Position numbers and translations under genes: made by a program. 64,000 nucleotides of DNA, from positions 281,761 to 345,760 of the forward strand of contig NZ_JAOVZU010000003.1 of the NCBI RefSeq assembly GCF_025717005.1. Direction: 5' to 3'. This stretch comes from Actinotalea endophytica. GTDB taxonomy: Bacteria > Actinomycetota > Actinomycetes > Actinomycetales > Cellulomonadaceae. Below, in pieces: positions 33,493-47,291 of the stretch (position 1 is its first letter; each line of letters opens with the position of its first letter). The notes below the pieces were generated by a model that saw only the letters and a list, made by a program, of their open reading frames with translations, was not told where the DNA came from and searched no databases.

Positions 33493-36240
33493 TCACGGCA
33501 CCGGCGTCAGGTCGAGGTAGAGCACCATCGGGTCCCAGCTCTGCCTCAGCACCCCGCCCGGGACGAGCGTGAAGACCGTCGCCGTCTCCCAGGTCGACGC
33601 GCCGTCGGCGAAGCCCGGCAGCCAGCCGTCCTTGACCGCGCCGACCTTGACGTCGCCGGGCTGCAGACCGTCGACCAGGTAGTACCCGTCACCGTCGGCG
33701 ACGGTCTCGCCCAACGGCGCACCGGACGCCGCGTCGTACACCGTCACGGTCGCACCACCGAGCGGGTCGAACTCACCGAGCACCTGCCCCTGCACGGCAG
33801 GCTCGCCGTACATCGTCAATCCGACGGCCTGGGTCTCCCCATCGACGAGCACGATGGTCGCCGCGTCGGCGAACGTGTCGGTCTGTCCCGCGTACACGGT
33901 CAGCCAACCGTCCTTGTCTGCCCGCACCGTGTAGCTACCCGGTGTCAGCCCGGCGAAGGCGAAGTCGCCGAACGTGTCGGTCGTCGCGGTCGCAAGCTCG
34001 GCTCCCGAGCCGCGGTCGAGCAGGGTGATCGTCACCCCGCCCAGGGGGTCGTCCCACGGGTCGTTCGGGTGATCCTTGAACCCGAAGACGTTGCCCCTCA
34101 GCGTGCCGCCCGGCGTCAGGTCGATGTAGAGCACCATCGGGTCCCAGCTCTGCACGAGTGTCCGACCCGGCACCAGGGTGAACACCGTCGCCGCCGCGAG
34201 AGTGCCGACGCCGTCGGCGAAGCCCGGCGACCACCCGTCGTGGGTCGCGCCGACCTTGACGTCGCCGGGCATCAGACCCTCGACCCGGTAGTGGCCGTCG
34301 CCGTCGGCGACCGTCTGGGCGAGCACGTCACCCGAGGCGGCGTCGTAGACGGTCACCGTGGCCCCGCCCAGCGGATCCATCCAACCGAGCACCTGACCGG
34401 CCACGGCGGGCCGGGCGTACAGGGTCGTCTCGAGCCACGCCGCCTCAGCGCCGGAGAGCGTGAAGGTCTGCGCGTCGGCGAGGGTGTCGGACTGGCCGGC
34501 GTACATCGGCAGCCACCCGTCCTTCTCGGCCAGCACGGTGTACGTGCCGGGCGGGATCTCGGAGAACCGGTAGGCACCGTACGCATCGGTCAGGGTCGTG
34601 GCGGCCACGTCACCGCCCGGCAGCGCGAGCAGCGACACCGTCACGCCCGGGAGTGGGCCGTCCCAGCCGTCGACCGGGTCGTCCCTGATCCCCGTGACCT
34701 CCCCGTACAGCCTCGGCATCAGCATCAGGTCGATGTAGAGCACGCCGGAGTCCCAGGACTGCGACAACGTCTGCCCCGGCTGCAGGGTGTACACCGTGGC
34801 GTCCGCGAGCGTGCGGGCACCCTCCGCGAAGCACGGCAGCCACCCGTCCTTGGCCGCACCGACCTTCACCTCACCCGGCGTCAGACCCTCGATCCGGTAC
34901 GTGGTCTCGTACTCTCCGAGCTGCACCGAGGCGATCGGCTCGCCGGTCGCGGCGTCGTACACCGTCACCGTGGCACCACCGAGCGGGTCGAAGTTGCCCA
35001 GCACCTCGCCCGTCACGGCGGGCTCGGCGTAGATGGTGAGCCCGGTCGCCTGGACCTCACCGCCGACGAAGGTGAATGTCGCCGCGTCGGCGAGGTCGTC
35101 GGCCTGCCCGGCATAGACCGGCAGCCACCCGTCCTTCTCCGCGAGCAGGGTGTACCCGCCGGGGGCAACCCCGTCGAACCGGAAGTCACCGAGCTCGTCG
35201 GTCTGGGTCGTGGCGACGGTCGCACCGGTCGTCGCGTCCAGCAACGTGACCGTCACACCGCGCAGCGGGTCGTCCCAGCCGTAGACCGGGTCGTCCCTGA
35301 TCCCCAGGACCTCACCCATCAACGTCGACATCGGCGTCAGGTCGACATAGAGCACGATCGGGTCCCAGGACTGCGAGAGCGTCTGCCCCGGCTCGAGGGT
35401 GTACACGGTGGCGTCCGCCAGCGTGCGGACACCGTCGGCGAAGCCCGGCAGCCACCCGTCCTTGGTGGCACCGACCTTCACCTCACCGGGCATCAGACCC
35501 TCGATCCGGTACGTGGTCTCGTACTCTCCGAGCTGCACCGAGGTGATCGGCTCGTCCGTCGCGGCGTCGTACACCGTCACCGTGGCACCACCGAGCGGGT
35601 CGAAGTTGCCCAGCACCTCGCCCGTGATCGCAGGCTCGGCATAGAGCGTCATGCCGGTCGACTGCACCTCACCGCCGTAGAAGGTGAACGGTGCCGCGTC
35701 GGCCACGTTGTCCACCTGCCCGACGTAGATCGGCAGCCACCCGTCCTTCTCCGCCCGGAGCGTGTAGGTCCCCGGAGCCAGCCCGTCGAACCGGAAGTTG
35801 CCGAGCTCGTCCGTCCGGGTCGTCGCGAGCGCCTCACCCGTCTCCGTGCCGAGCAGGCTCACGGTCGCATCCGGCAACGGACCGTCCCAGCCGAGCTCGG
35901 GGTCGTCCCGAACGCCGTGGACCCACCCCATCAGCGTCGACATCGGCGTGAGGTCGATGTAGAGCACCATCGGGTCCCAGGACTGCGTGAGCGTCTGCCC
36001 AGGCTCGAGGGTGTACACGGTGGCGTCGGCCAGCGTGCGGACACCGTTCGCGAAGCCCGGCAGCCACCCGTCCCGCGTGGCGCCGACCTTGACGTCACCC
36101 GGCGGCAGGCCGGTGATCAGGTAGGAGGACTGGTACTCCCCCAGCTCCACCGAGGTGATCGGCTCGTCCGTCGCGGCGTCGTAGACCGTCACCGTCGCGC
36201 CACCGAGCGGGTCCATCCAGCCCAGCACCTCGCCGGTGAC
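33493..36240 (-). repeat. Long in-gene repeats, period about 612 bp
   Basis: The lipoprotein gene contains near-identical DNA blocks; for example GAGCGGGTCGAAGTTGCCCA starts at 34981 and again at 35593. Middle copies are far more alike than outer ones, as expected from recombination between repeats. Confidence 0.85.
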
Positions 36241-36651
36241 CGCCGCGGTGGCCGGCAGCAGGGCGAAGTCCACCGAGAGCGGCCGGCCCTTGCGGACGGT
36301 CAGGACCGTCGCGTCACTGCGGTCGGCGGCCCGGTCGTACCAGGTGACCTGGCCGTGGGACGTCGCACGCAGCTCCACGTCGCCGAGCGGCACCCTGGTC
36401 ACGGAGAACCGGCCGGCTGCGTTCGTGGTCGCGCTCCCGACCACGCCGCCGCCCGCCGCGAGCACGTCGACCACGACGCCGCGAACGCGGTCGCTGTCCA
36501 TCGTGACGACGCCACCGACCTCACCGGTCAGCGGAGGCAGCAGTCTCGCATCGCAGCCCGCGCCGGCCATGAGGGCCAGTGCGACCAGGGCAACGACGGC
36601 GGCGCCGCGGGTTCGCAGGGATCGGACCGGAGCACGATGGATGCCGCGCAT
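33493..36651 (-). CDS. Large secreted lipoprotein of alternating beta-sandwich repeats
   Basis: A 1052-residue protein. The N-terminus is a signal peptide with a likely lipobox cysteine at C33 (LALMAGAGC). A carboxypeptidase-regulatory-like domain follows at about 40-130. The rest is four A-B repeat pairs plus a final A. A repeats (~107 residues) begin like GEVLGNFDPLGGATVTVYDA and contain DGWLPGF and LSQSWDP; B repeats (~97) begin like GIRDDPVYGWDDPL and contain EKDGWLPVY. Pairs recur every 612 bp and are nearly identical in the middle. The folds look like CarboxypepD_reg/CNA-B-type sandwiches, suggesting adhesion or glycan binding, but no function can be assigned. ATG at 36651 has AGAGG upstream. 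Confidence 0.75.
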   Translation of the reverse strand: MRGIHRAPVRSLRTRGAAVVALVALALMAGAGCDARLLPPLTGEVGGVVTMDSDRVRGVVVDVLAAGGGVVGSATTNAAGRFSVTRVPLGDVELRATSHGQVTWYDRAADRSDATVLTVRKGRPLSVDFALLPATAAVTGEVLGWMDPLGGATVTVYDAATDEPITSVELGEYQSSYLITGLPPGDVKVGATRDGWLPGFANGVRTLADATVYTLEPGQTLTQSWDPMVLYIDLTPMSTLMGWVHGVRDDPELGWDGPLPDATVSLLGTETGEALATTRTDELGNFRFDGLAPGTYTLRAEKDGWLPIYVGQVDNVADAAPFTFYGGEVQSTGMTLYAEPAITGEVLGNFDPLGGATVTVYDAATDEPITSVQLGEYETTYRIEGLMPGEVKVGATKDGWLPGFADGVRTLADATVYTLEPGQTLSQSWDPIVLYVDLTPMSTLMGEVLGIRDDPVYGWDDPLRGVTVTLLDATTGATVATTQTDELGDFRFDGVAPGGYTLLAEKDGWLPVYAGQADDLADAATFTFVGGEVQATGLTIYAEPAVTGEVLGNFDPLGGATVTVYDAATGEPIASVQLGEYETTYRIEGLTPGEVKVGAAKDGWLPCFAEGARTLADATVYTLQPGQTLSQSWDSGVLYIDLMLMPRLYGEVTGIRDDPVDGWDGPLPGVTVSLLALPGGDVAATTLTDAYGAYRFSEIPPGTYTVLAEKDGWLPMYAGQSDTLADAQTFTLSGAEAAWLETTLYARPAVAGQVLGWMDPLGGATVTVYDAASGDVLAQTVADGDGHYRVEGLMPGDVKVGATHDGWSPGFADGVGTLAAATVFTLVPGRTLVQSWDPMVLYIDLTPGGTLRGNVFGFKDHPNDPWDDPLGGVTITLLDRGSGAELATATTDTFGDFAFAGLTPGSYTVRADKDGWLTVYAGQTDTFADAATIVLVDGETQAVGLTMYGEPAVQGQVLGEFDPLGGATVTVYDAASGAPLGETVADGDGYYLVDGLQPGDVKVGAVKDGWLPGFADGASTWETATVFTLVPGGVLRQSWDPMVLYLDLTPVP

Positions 36652-36787
36652 GGTCTTGCCTCTCACCCGGGCAGTCGGCGACCGCCGGACGCGGCGCTCC
36701 GGCTGCACCCAGTTCGACGGTACGCGCGCGCGACCTCCGTCCGCCGGGGTCCAAGGGCCCTGCCTCGCCGAAGGGGCGGGGCACCGG

Positions 36788-37966
36788 TCACCCGGCCGCG
36801 GCAGCCCCCGCGGCGCGTGCCCGGTCGACCACCTCGGGCAGGACGCCGAGCAGTGCGTCGACGTCCTCGGGCGTCGACGTCCGGCCCAGGGAGAAGCGGA
36901 GCGCGCCCCTCGCCAGGACCTCGTCCACACCGCACGCGGTGAGCACGTGCGAGACCTGCTGCACACCTGCCGTGCAGGCCGACCCGGTCGAGCACGCGAT
37001 GCCGCGCGCGTCGAGGAGGTACAGCAGCGAGTCCCCGTCGCAGCCGGGGAAGACCAGGTGGGCGTTCTGCGGGAGCCGGTCACCGGTGGCCGGCTCCGGC
37101 CCACCCAGGACGGCATCCGGCACGAGCTCCCGCGCCCCTGCGATCAGCCGGTCCCGCAGTGCGGCGACGCGCGCGGCCTCGGCCGGCAGCCCGTCGAGCG
37201 CGAGCTCGAGCGCGAGCGCGAACCCCACCGCACCCACCGCGTCGAGCGTCCCCGACCGGACGTCGCGCTCCTGGCCGCCTCCGTGCAGGACTGGCACCAG
37301 GTCGAGCCCGCGCCGGGCCACCAGGGCCCCGACCCCGACCGGACCACCGAGCTTGTGCGCCGTGACGGTCACCGCGTCCGCACCCCAGGCGGTCAGGTCC
37401 GCCGGTACGTGGCCGACCGCCTGCACGGCGTCGGTGTGCACCGGCACACCGTGCGCGTGCGCGAGCGCCACGACGTCCCCGACCGGCTGCAGCGTGCCGA
37501 TCTCGTTGTTCGCCGCCATCACCGAGACCAGCGCGGTCCGGTCCGGGTGGCCTGCGAGCTCCACCTCCAGGGCCGCGAGGTCGACCCGGCCCACCCGGTC
37601 GACCGGGAGCTCCACCACGGTCGCGCCCTGCGTCGCGAGCCAGCGCGCCGGGTCAAGCACCGCGTGGTGCTCGACGGCACTGACCAGCACCCGGGTCCGG
37701 CGTGGGTCGGCGCCGTGCCGCGCCCACCACAGGCCCTTGACCGCGAGGTTGTCCGCCTCGGTACCGCCGGAGGTGAGCAGCACGTCGCGGGGACGGACGC
37801 CGAGTGCCGCGCCGATCCGCTCGCGCGACTCCTCGACGGACCGACGGACCGCTCGACCCGGGCCGTGCGCCGACGACGGGTTGCCGACCGCCGCGAGCTG
37901 CTCCGTCATCGCCTCGATCACCCGGGGGTCGACGGGCGTGGTCGCCGCGTGGTCGAGGTAGGTCAC
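36788..37966 (-). CDS. iscS: Cysteine desulfurase
   Basis: A 392-residue PLP enzyme that converts cysteine to alanine and carries persulfide sulfur for tRNA thiolation and Fe-S assembly. It opens MTYLDHAATTPVDPRVIEAM; the PLP lysine is in TVTAHKLGGPVG; the persulfide cysteine lies in IACSTGSACTAGVQ. It resembles the NifS/IscS group found beside mnmA in actinobacteria (Rv3025c-Rv3024c in M. tuberculosis). GTG at 37966 follows TAGACT by 8 bases. Here a repeat lipoprotein gene separates it from mnmA. Confidence 0.92.
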   Translation of the reverse strand: MTYLDHAATTPVDPRVIEAMTEQLAAVGNPSSAHGPGRAVRRSVEESRERIGAALGVRPRDVLLTSGGTEADNLAVKGLWWARHGADPRRTRVLVSAVEHHAVLDPARWLATQGATVVELPVDRVGRVDLAALEVELAGHPDRTALVSVMAANNEIGTLQPVGDVVALAHAHGVPVHTDAVQAVGHVPADLTAWGADAVTVTAHKLGGPVGVGALVARRGLDLVPVLHGGGQERDVRSGTLDAVGAVGFALALELALDGLPAEAARVAALRDRLIAGARELVPDAVLGGPEPATGDRLPQNAHLVFPGCDGDSLLYLLDARGIACSTGSACTAGVQQVSHVLTACGVDEVLARGALRFSLGRTSTPEDVDALLGVLPEVVDRARAAGAAAAG

Positions 37967-37974
37967 GCCAAGCG

Positions 37975-37980
37975 AGTCTA
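37975..37980 (-). promoter_or_regulatory. Leaderless -10 box for iscS
   Basis: TAGACT on the minus strand, 8 bases before the GTG start. Confidence 0.45.
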
Positions 37981-38027
37981 GGGACGCCCGAGTGTCGGAC
38001 GGCCGGGCGGCCCGGCGCGCGGCCTGC

Positions 38028-38033
38028 CACAAT
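38028..38033 (+). promoter_or_regulatory. Leaderless -10 box for the APH-family gene
   Basis: CACAAT lies 7 bases before the GTG at 38041. Confidence 0.4.
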
Positions 38034-38040
38034 CGCGGGC

Positions 38041-39012
38041 GTGACCGACGAGGGCCCACCGCTGGCGTTCAGCGGATCCCGCCTGGCCTGGGCGGACCTG
38101 CCGCGCAGCCTCAAGGCGCGGATCGCGGAGCTCTCGGGTGCCGCGGTGGTCGCCGAGGCCCCCGCGACGACGGGCTTCAGCCCTGGCTACGCCTCTCTCC
38201 TCGAGCTCGGTGACGGCACCGAGGTGTTCGTCAAGGCCGTCTCGCCCGAGCAGAACCCGGACTCACCGAACCTGGCGCGCGCCGAGATCAGGGCGATCGA
38301 GTCGCTCCCGCCGGGCGTGCCGGCGCCACGACTCCTGTGGTCCCACGACGACGGCTGGTGGGTCATGCTCGGCATCGAGGCCGTCCCCGGCCGGCCGCCC
38401 GAGCATCCGTGGCGCGACGAGCAGCTGGTGCGCGTCCTGGACGTCATCACCGAGCTCGCCGAGGCCGGGACGCCCGCACCCGAGCAGCTCCCGCCGATCA
38501 CAGTCGCCCTCTCCGGGCTCGCGGCCTGCTGGCCGCAGCTCGCGGCCGAGCCGGACGACCTCGAGGCCGCGGCCGCCGCGGTGGGCGAGCACGGGGAATG
38601 GCTGCGCGCACACCTCGACGACGCGGCGTCCTGGGCCGCCGAGGCGCCCGAGCGTGCCGTCGGGCACACGATCGCGCACAACGACCTGCGAGCCGACAAC
38701 GTGCTGCTCGGCGACCACGGCGTGTGGATCGTCGACTGGCCGCACGCCTCGCGGGACGCACCCGCCTGGTTCGACCTGGCCGGCATGCTGCCGAGCATCG
38801 CGATGCAGGGCGGCGGTGACCCGGCCGAGCTGTTCTGGTCCCACCCGACGGCGGAGGGCGCCGACCCGGACGTCGTTCGTGCCGTCGTCTCCGGCCTGAC
38901 CGGGTACTTCGTGCGGAACGCCGTGCAGCCCGCACCGCCCGGGATCGCGAACCTGCGACCGTTCCAGCTCGCGCAGGGAATCGCCGCCCTGGACTGGCTG
39001 CGGCGGTTCTGA
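38041..39012 (+). CDS. APH-family phosphotransferase
   Basis: A 323-residue small-molecule kinase of the aminoglycoside phosphotransferase fold. The nucleotide lobe contains DGTEVFVKAVSPEQ with its lysine; the Brenner motif is TIAHNDLRADNVLLGDHGVW, followed by the metal aspartate in IVDWPHASR. Such genes in soil actinobacteria usually phosphorylate unknown sugars, amines or amino alcohols. Antibiotic resistance cannot be assumed. The GTG at 38041 is chosen because the longer frame runs antisense through iscS. Confidence 0.78.
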   Translation: MTDEGPPLAFSGSRLAWADLPRSLKARIAELSGAAVVAEAPATTGFSPGYASLLELGDGTEVFVKAVSPEQNPDSPNLARAEIRAIESLPPGVPAPRLLWSHDDGWWVMLGIEAVPGRPPEHPWRDEQLVRVLDVITELAEAGTPAPEQLPPITVALSGLAACWPQLAAEPDDLEAAAAAVGEHGEWLRAHLDDAASWAAEAPERAVGHTIAHNDLRADNVLLGDHGVWIVDWPHASRDAPAWFDLAGMLPSIAMQGGGDPAELFWSHPTAEGADPDVVRAVVSGLTGYFVRNAVQPAPPGIANLRPFQLAQGIAALDWLRRF

Positions 39013-39027
39013 CCGGCCCGCGTGCGC

Positions 39028-39993
39028 TCAGCCGCGCAGGCGGCGCAGCTCGGCGGTGGCCTGCGGGAGGACCTGGCGCAGGTCGCCCACGATCCCCAGG
39101 TCGGCGATCTCGAAGATCGGTGCGTCGGCATCGGTGTTGATCGCGACGATGGTGCCCGAGGCCTGCATCCCGCCGCGGTGGTGCACCGCCCCCGAGACCC
39201 CGGCCCCGATGTAGAGGCGCGGCGCGACGGTGACCCCGGTCTGCCCGATCTGGGCGTCCCGGTCGATCCAGCCCTCGTCGGTGGCCACCCGGGTCGCCCC
39301 GACCGCACCGCCGAGCACGTCGGCGAGCTCGTCGAGCGCCGAGAAGTCACCGTCCGTGCCGCGGCCGCCGACCACGACGACCTGCGCGGCACCGAGGTCC
39401 GGGCGCTCCGACGGCGCGCGCTCGGTCCGCTCGACCACCTCGACCGCGGCGGCGACCGCGGAGACGCTCACCTCGTGCCGCACCACCTGCGGCTCGCTCG
39501 GCCCGGTGGTCTCGGCCTGGACGGCGTGCGGCTTGACCGCGAGCACCGCGAGCGGGGTCCGCACCGTGCAGCGGGTGGTCCAGGTGGCCGCGAACACCTG
39601 CTTCTCGGCGACCAACCGCTCGCCGTCGACGCTCAGCGCGGCCACGTCGACCATCACACCGGCGCCGGTCAGCACCCCGAGCCGCGCGGCGACCTCCTTG
39701 TTCTCGAACGACGAGCCGAGCAGGACGGCCCGGGTCGACGGCTCGACCAACGCGGCGAGTGCCTCGGCGATCACCGGGGTCAGGCGCGGGTGCGCGTCGG
39801 GTGTCACCACGTGGAGCTCCTGCACGCCGTGCGCGGCGAGCTCCGCGAGCACGTCGGCACCGGGATCGGCGGCGGCCACCCACACCGCGCCGACGGTGCC
39901 GATGGTCCGGCCGAGGGTGAGCAGCTCGGGCACCGAGGGGCGCAGCGCGCCGTCGTCGGCGTGCTCGAGCAGGACGAGGACGTCGGTGGTCAT
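39028..39993 (-). CDS. etfA: Electron transfer flavoprotein alpha subunit
   Basis: A 321-residue FAD-carrying subunit. The C-terminal FAD domain has [20 protein letters not shown] and [20 protein letters not shown], the family signature. With EtfB it accepts electrons from acyl-CoA dehydrogenases and passes them to a quinone reductase. It starts 10 bases after the etfB stop. No ETF:quinone oxidoreductase or acyl-CoA dehydrogenase is in the window. Confidence 0.93.
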   Translation of the reverse strand: MTTDVLVLLEHADDGALRPSVPELLTLGRTIGTVGAVWVAAADPGADVLAELAAHGVQELHVVTPDAHPRLTPVIAEALAALVEPSTRAVLLGSSFENKEVAARLGVLTGAGVMVDVAALSVDGERLVAEKQVFAATWTTRCTVRTPLAVLAVKPHAVQAETTGPSEPQVVRHEVSVSAVAAAVEVVERTERAPSERPDLGAAQVVVVGGRGTDGDFSALDELADVLGGAVGATRVATDEGWIDRDAQIGQTGVTVAPRLYIGAGVSGAVHHRGGMQASGTIVAINTDADAPIFEIADLGIVGDLRQVLPQATAELRRLRG

Positions 39994-40003
39994 CAGGGCT
40001 TCC

Positions 40004-40792
40004 TCAGACGAGCTTGTTCTGGACCAGGTACTCGGCCAGGCGCAGCCCGGCGTCGCCCTCGTCGGTGAGCAGCACCCGGTCGGTGCGCGGTGGCCGTTCG
40101 GTGGCGGTCAGCACCTCGGTCCGCGCGCCCTGCGCGCCGAGACCGCTGCCGTCCAGACCGAGGTCGTCGAGCCCGATCGTGTCCACGGGCTTCTTGCGGG
40201 CCGCCATGATCCCGGCGAAGGCCGGGTAGCGCGGCTCGTTCGCCTGGTCGGTCACCGAGACGAGTGCCGGCAGCGGCGCGCGGAGCACCTCCGTGGCGTG
40301 ATCGAGATCCCGGTGCACGGTGACCGCGCCGTCGGCGATCGCCGTCTCGACGGCGAGGGTCAGCTGCGGCAGGCCCAGCTCGGCGGACAGCGCCGCCGGC
40401 AGCATCGAGGTCAGGCCGTCCAGCGACGCCATGCCGGTGACGACCAGGTCCACCGGGCCGTCCTCGGCGATCCGGCGCACCGCCGCAGCGAGCACCCGGG
40501 CGGTACCGAACACGTCCGTACCGGTGAGCGCGTCGTCGAGCACGTGGACGGCGCGGTCGGCGCCCATCTGGAGCGCCCGGCGCACGGCGTCGACGGCGTC
40601 GTCCGGGCCCATGGTCAGCGCGACGACCTCGGCGTCGTGCTCCTCGGCGAGCGTCAGAGCGGCCTCGACGGCGTTCTCGTCGAGCTCGTTGAGCGTCCCG
40701 TCACCGCCGTCGCGGACCACGCGACCGGCGTCGTCGAGCCTCCGCTCGGCCATCAGGTCCGGGACGTGCTTGACACACACGACGATCCTCAC
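40004..40792 (-). CDS. etfB: Electron transfer flavoprotein beta subunit
   Basis: A 262-residue subunit that binds AMP and completes the ETF heterodimer. It opens [19 protein letters not shown] and contains [25 protein letters not shown] and [19 protein letters not shown], the nucleotide region. It is the first gene of an etfB-etfA operon. GTG at 40792 gives the usual family N-terminus. A GTG at 40804 is close behind a GAGAGGGA ribosome site and would add four residues, so either may be used. Confidence 0.93.
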   Translation of the reverse strand: MRIVVCVKHVPDLMAERRLDDAGRVVRDGGDGTLNELDENAVEAALTLAEEHDAEVVALTMGPDDAVDAVRRALQMGADRAVHVLDDALTGTDVFGTARVLAAAVRRIAEDGPVDLVVTGMASLDGLTSMLPAALSAELGLPQLTLAVETAIADGAVTVHRDLDHATEVLRAPLPALVSVTDQANEPRYPAFAGIMAARKKPVDTIGLDDLGLDGSGLGAQGARTEVLTATERPPRTDRVLLTDEGDAGLRLAEYLVQNKLV

Positions 40793-40942
40793 CGAGCTCA
40801 GCACTCCCTCTCAACGGCGACGCACCAGGCTACCCGGCGCTCGCCGCGGTCGCCGGTCGGGCGCATCGCGCGGGCCGGGGCCGGGTGAATCGTCACGGCA
40901 CGTGCACGCGGCGCGCCCGTGCGTGGGCCACACTGGGTGACC

Positions 40943-43153
40943 ATGCGTCACGACGACACCACCCACGGCGGCCTGCGCCCGCTCGGCGTGCACCTGCGCG
41001 CCGACGGTGCCGACGTGGCGGTGCTCGCCTCGCACGCCACCGCGGTGGACCTGTGCCTCCTGGATCCCGACCCGACGTCGCCCGACGGGTGGACCGAGCG
41101 GCGCGTCCCGCTCACCGGCCCGAGCCACGGCGTGTGGTACGCGCACGTGCCGGGGATGACCGCCGGCCAGCGCTACGGCTTCCGGGCGCACGGCCGGTGG
41201 GACCCGGCCGCCGGGCTGCGGTACAACCCCGCGAAGCTGCTGGTGGACCCCTACGCGCGCGGCCTCGACGGCCTCCAGCGCCTCGCCGCGGGACCGGCCG
41301 AGACGTACGGGCACCGGGTCGACGCGGAGCACCGACCCGCGCACGACCGGCTCGACCCGGACCGCACCGACTCCCGGGGCGTCGTCCCGCACTCGGTCGC
41401 GGTCGCCGACCCGGGTCCGGCCCCGGACACCCGACCGCGGGTTCCGTGGTCCCGCACGATCGTGTACGAGGCGCACGTGCGCGGCCTGACCCGACGCCTG
41501 TCGTCGCTGCCGCCCGCGCTGCGCGGCACCTACGCCGGTCTCGGCCACCCCGCGACGATCGAGCACCTGACGCGGCTCGGCGTCACGACCGTCGAGCTGC
41601 TGCCGATCCAGGCCGCGGCCACCGAGCCGTGGCTGGTCCGGGCCGGACGGACGAACTACTGGGGCTACAACACCCTCGGCTTCTTCGCGCCGCACCCCGC
41701 CTACGCCACCGAGGCAGCACAGCGTGCCGGTGCGGACGCCGTGCTCGCCGAGGTGCGCAGCGCGGTGCAGGCCCTGCACGCCGCGGGCATCGAGGTGCTG
41801 CTCGACGTCGTCTACAACCACACCGCGGAGGGTGGGACCGACGGCCCGCACCTGTCGTTCCGCGGCCTCGACCCGACCGTGTACTACCTGCACGACGGCG
41901 GCACGCCCGCCCGGTTCGCGGACGTGACCGGCTGCGGCAACTCGCTCGACTTCCGTCGACCTCGGGTCGTCCAGCTCGCGCTCGACTCGCTGCGCTGGTG
42001 GGCCCAGCAGGTGGGCGTGGACGGCTACCGCTTCGACCTCATGGTGACGCTCGGGCGCGACGCGGACGGCTTCACGCCGAACCACCCGTTCCTCGTCGCG
42101 TTGCAGACCGACCCGGTGCTGTCCGACCTCAAGCTCGTCGCCGAGCCGTGGGACGTCGGCCCGGGCGGCTGGCAGACCGGCGGGTTCCCGGCACCGCTGT
42201 CGGAGTGGAACGACCGGTTCCGCAACGCGGTGCGCTCGTTCTGGCTCGGCGACCCCGCGGCCGCTGCGCACGGCCGGCCCGGTCATGGTGTCCGCGAGCT
42301 CGCGACGAGGCTGGCCGGCTCCGCCGACCTGTTCGGCTACTCCGACCCCCCGCTGATGCGCGGTGTGGTGGCCTCGATCAACTACATCACGGCGCACGAC
42401 GGCTTCACCCTGGCGGACCTGGTCGCCTACGACCACAAGCACAACCTCGACAACGGTGAGCAGAACCGCGACGGGAGCGACGACAACCGCTCCTGGAACC
42501 ACGGCATCGAGGGCCCGCTCGACGCCGCCGGCCCGGGGCTGGAGATCCTCCCCCTGCGGCGTCGCTCGATGCGCAACCTGCTCGGCACCTTGCTGCTGTC
42601 CGCGGGCGTGCCGATGATCACCGCGGGCGACGAGATCGGCCGCACGCAGCGTGGCAACAACAACGCCTACAACCAGGACAACGCGATGTCCTGGCTCGAC
42701 TGGGAGCTGAGCCCGTGGCGGCAGAACGTGCTGGCCACCGCCGCGCACCTGGTCGCGCTGCGCCAGGAGCTGCCCGCGCTGCACCAGGCCGCGTTCTTCC
42801 GCGGCGTTCCGCACGACGACTGCGCCGACCCCCGGCCCGACCTGTTCTGGCGGACCGCGGACGGGCACGAGCTGCGCACCGACCAGTGGCACGACCCCGC
42901 GGTACGGACCCTGCAGATGATCCGTACCGCGTGCGACGGCTCGGCGGTGCTCGTCGTGATCAACGGGAGCCTGGACGAGACCGAGGTCGTCGCCGCGGAC
43001 GGCACCGACGGGGTGTGGCGCCTGCGCTGGGACTCCGCCGCGGAGCACCCCGACGAGCTCGACCCCGTCGCAGCAGGCCGCGCCGTCCTGCCCGGTGACA
43101 CGATCCCGATGGACCCGCTGACGATGCGGGTCTATGCCAGCGCACCCGAGTGA
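40943..43153 (+). CDS. glgX: Glycogen debranching enzyme
   Basis: A 736-residue GH13 isoamylase-type enzyme that hydrolyses alpha-1,6 branches of glycogen. The N-terminal CBM48 covers about 1-110. The nucleophile is D365 in VDGYRFDLMVTLG, the acid/base E401 in LKLVAEPWDVGPGG, and the third acid lies in YITAHDGFTLADLV. It is 56 bases upstream of glgE and is probably the first gene of a glgX-glgE-treS-mak-glgB operon. The ATG at 40943 sits inside a GTGAC-N5-GTCAC inverted repeat. CACACT 8 bases upstream may be a leaderless -10 box. Confidence 0.93.
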   Translation: MRHDDTTHGGLRPLGVHLRADGADVAVLASHATAVDLCLLDPDPTSPDGWTERRVPLTGPSHGVWYAHVPGMTAGQRYGFRAHGRWDPAAGLRYNPAKLLVDPYARGLDGLQRLAAGPAETYGHRVDAEHRPAHDRLDPDRTDSRGVVPHSVAVADPGPAPDTRPRVPWSRTIVYEAHVRGLTRRLSSLPPALRGTYAGLGHPATIEHLTRLGVTTVELLPIQAAATEPWLVRAGRTNYWGYNTLGFFAPHPAYATEAAQRAGADAVLAEVRSAVQALHAAGIEVLLDVVYNHTAEGGTDGPHLSFRGLDPTVYYLHDGGTPARFADVTGCGNSLDFRRPRVVQLALDSLRWWAQQVGVDGYRFDLMVTLGRDADGFTPNHPFLVALQTDPVLSDLKLVAEPWDVGPGGWQTGGFPAPLSEWNDRFRNAVRSFWLGDPAAAAHGRPGHGVRELATRLAGSADLFGYSDPPLMRGVVASINYITAHDGFTLADLVAYDHKHNLDNGEQNRDGSDDNRSWNHGIEGPLDAAGPGLEILPLRRRSMRNLLGTLLLSAGVPMITAGDEIGRTQRGNNNAYNQDNAMSWLDWELSPWRQNVLATAAHLVALRQELPALHQAAFFRGVPHDDCADPRPDLFWRTADGHELRTDQWHDPAVRTLQMIRTACDGSAVLVVINGSLDETEVVAADGTDGVWRLRWDSAAEHPDELDPVAAGRAVLPGDTIPMDPLTMRVYASAPE

Positions 43154-43197
43154 GCCCTCGCGGCCGCGGCACGCGTGCCGATCGAGCCGACCCTGGG

Positions 43198-43203
43198 TAG
43201 GTT
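43198..43203 (+). promoter_or_regulatory. Leaderless -10 box for glgE
   Basis: TAGGTT lies exactly 6 bases before the GTG at 43210, so glgE may have its own transcript in addition to read-through from glgX. Confidence 0.5.
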
Positions 43204-43209
43204 CGCAAC

Positions 43210-47287
<4,078 letters not shown>

Positions 47288-47291
<4 letters not shown>

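Noticed and set aside
36652..36787. Terminator after iscS
   Set aside because: The possible stem (GCCCCGCC with GGCGAGGC) has mismatches and no U tract, so it is not listed as a feature.
32794..36942. A 1382-codon plus-strand frame
   Set aside because: It is the opposite strand of mnmA and the repeat lipoprotein, full of Arg/His/Val/Asp low-complexity translation typical of antisense GC-rich frames.
38041..39012. Aminoglycoside resistance gene
   Set aside because: The APH fold is shared by many kinases of harmless metabolites; nothing here points to an antibiotic substrate.
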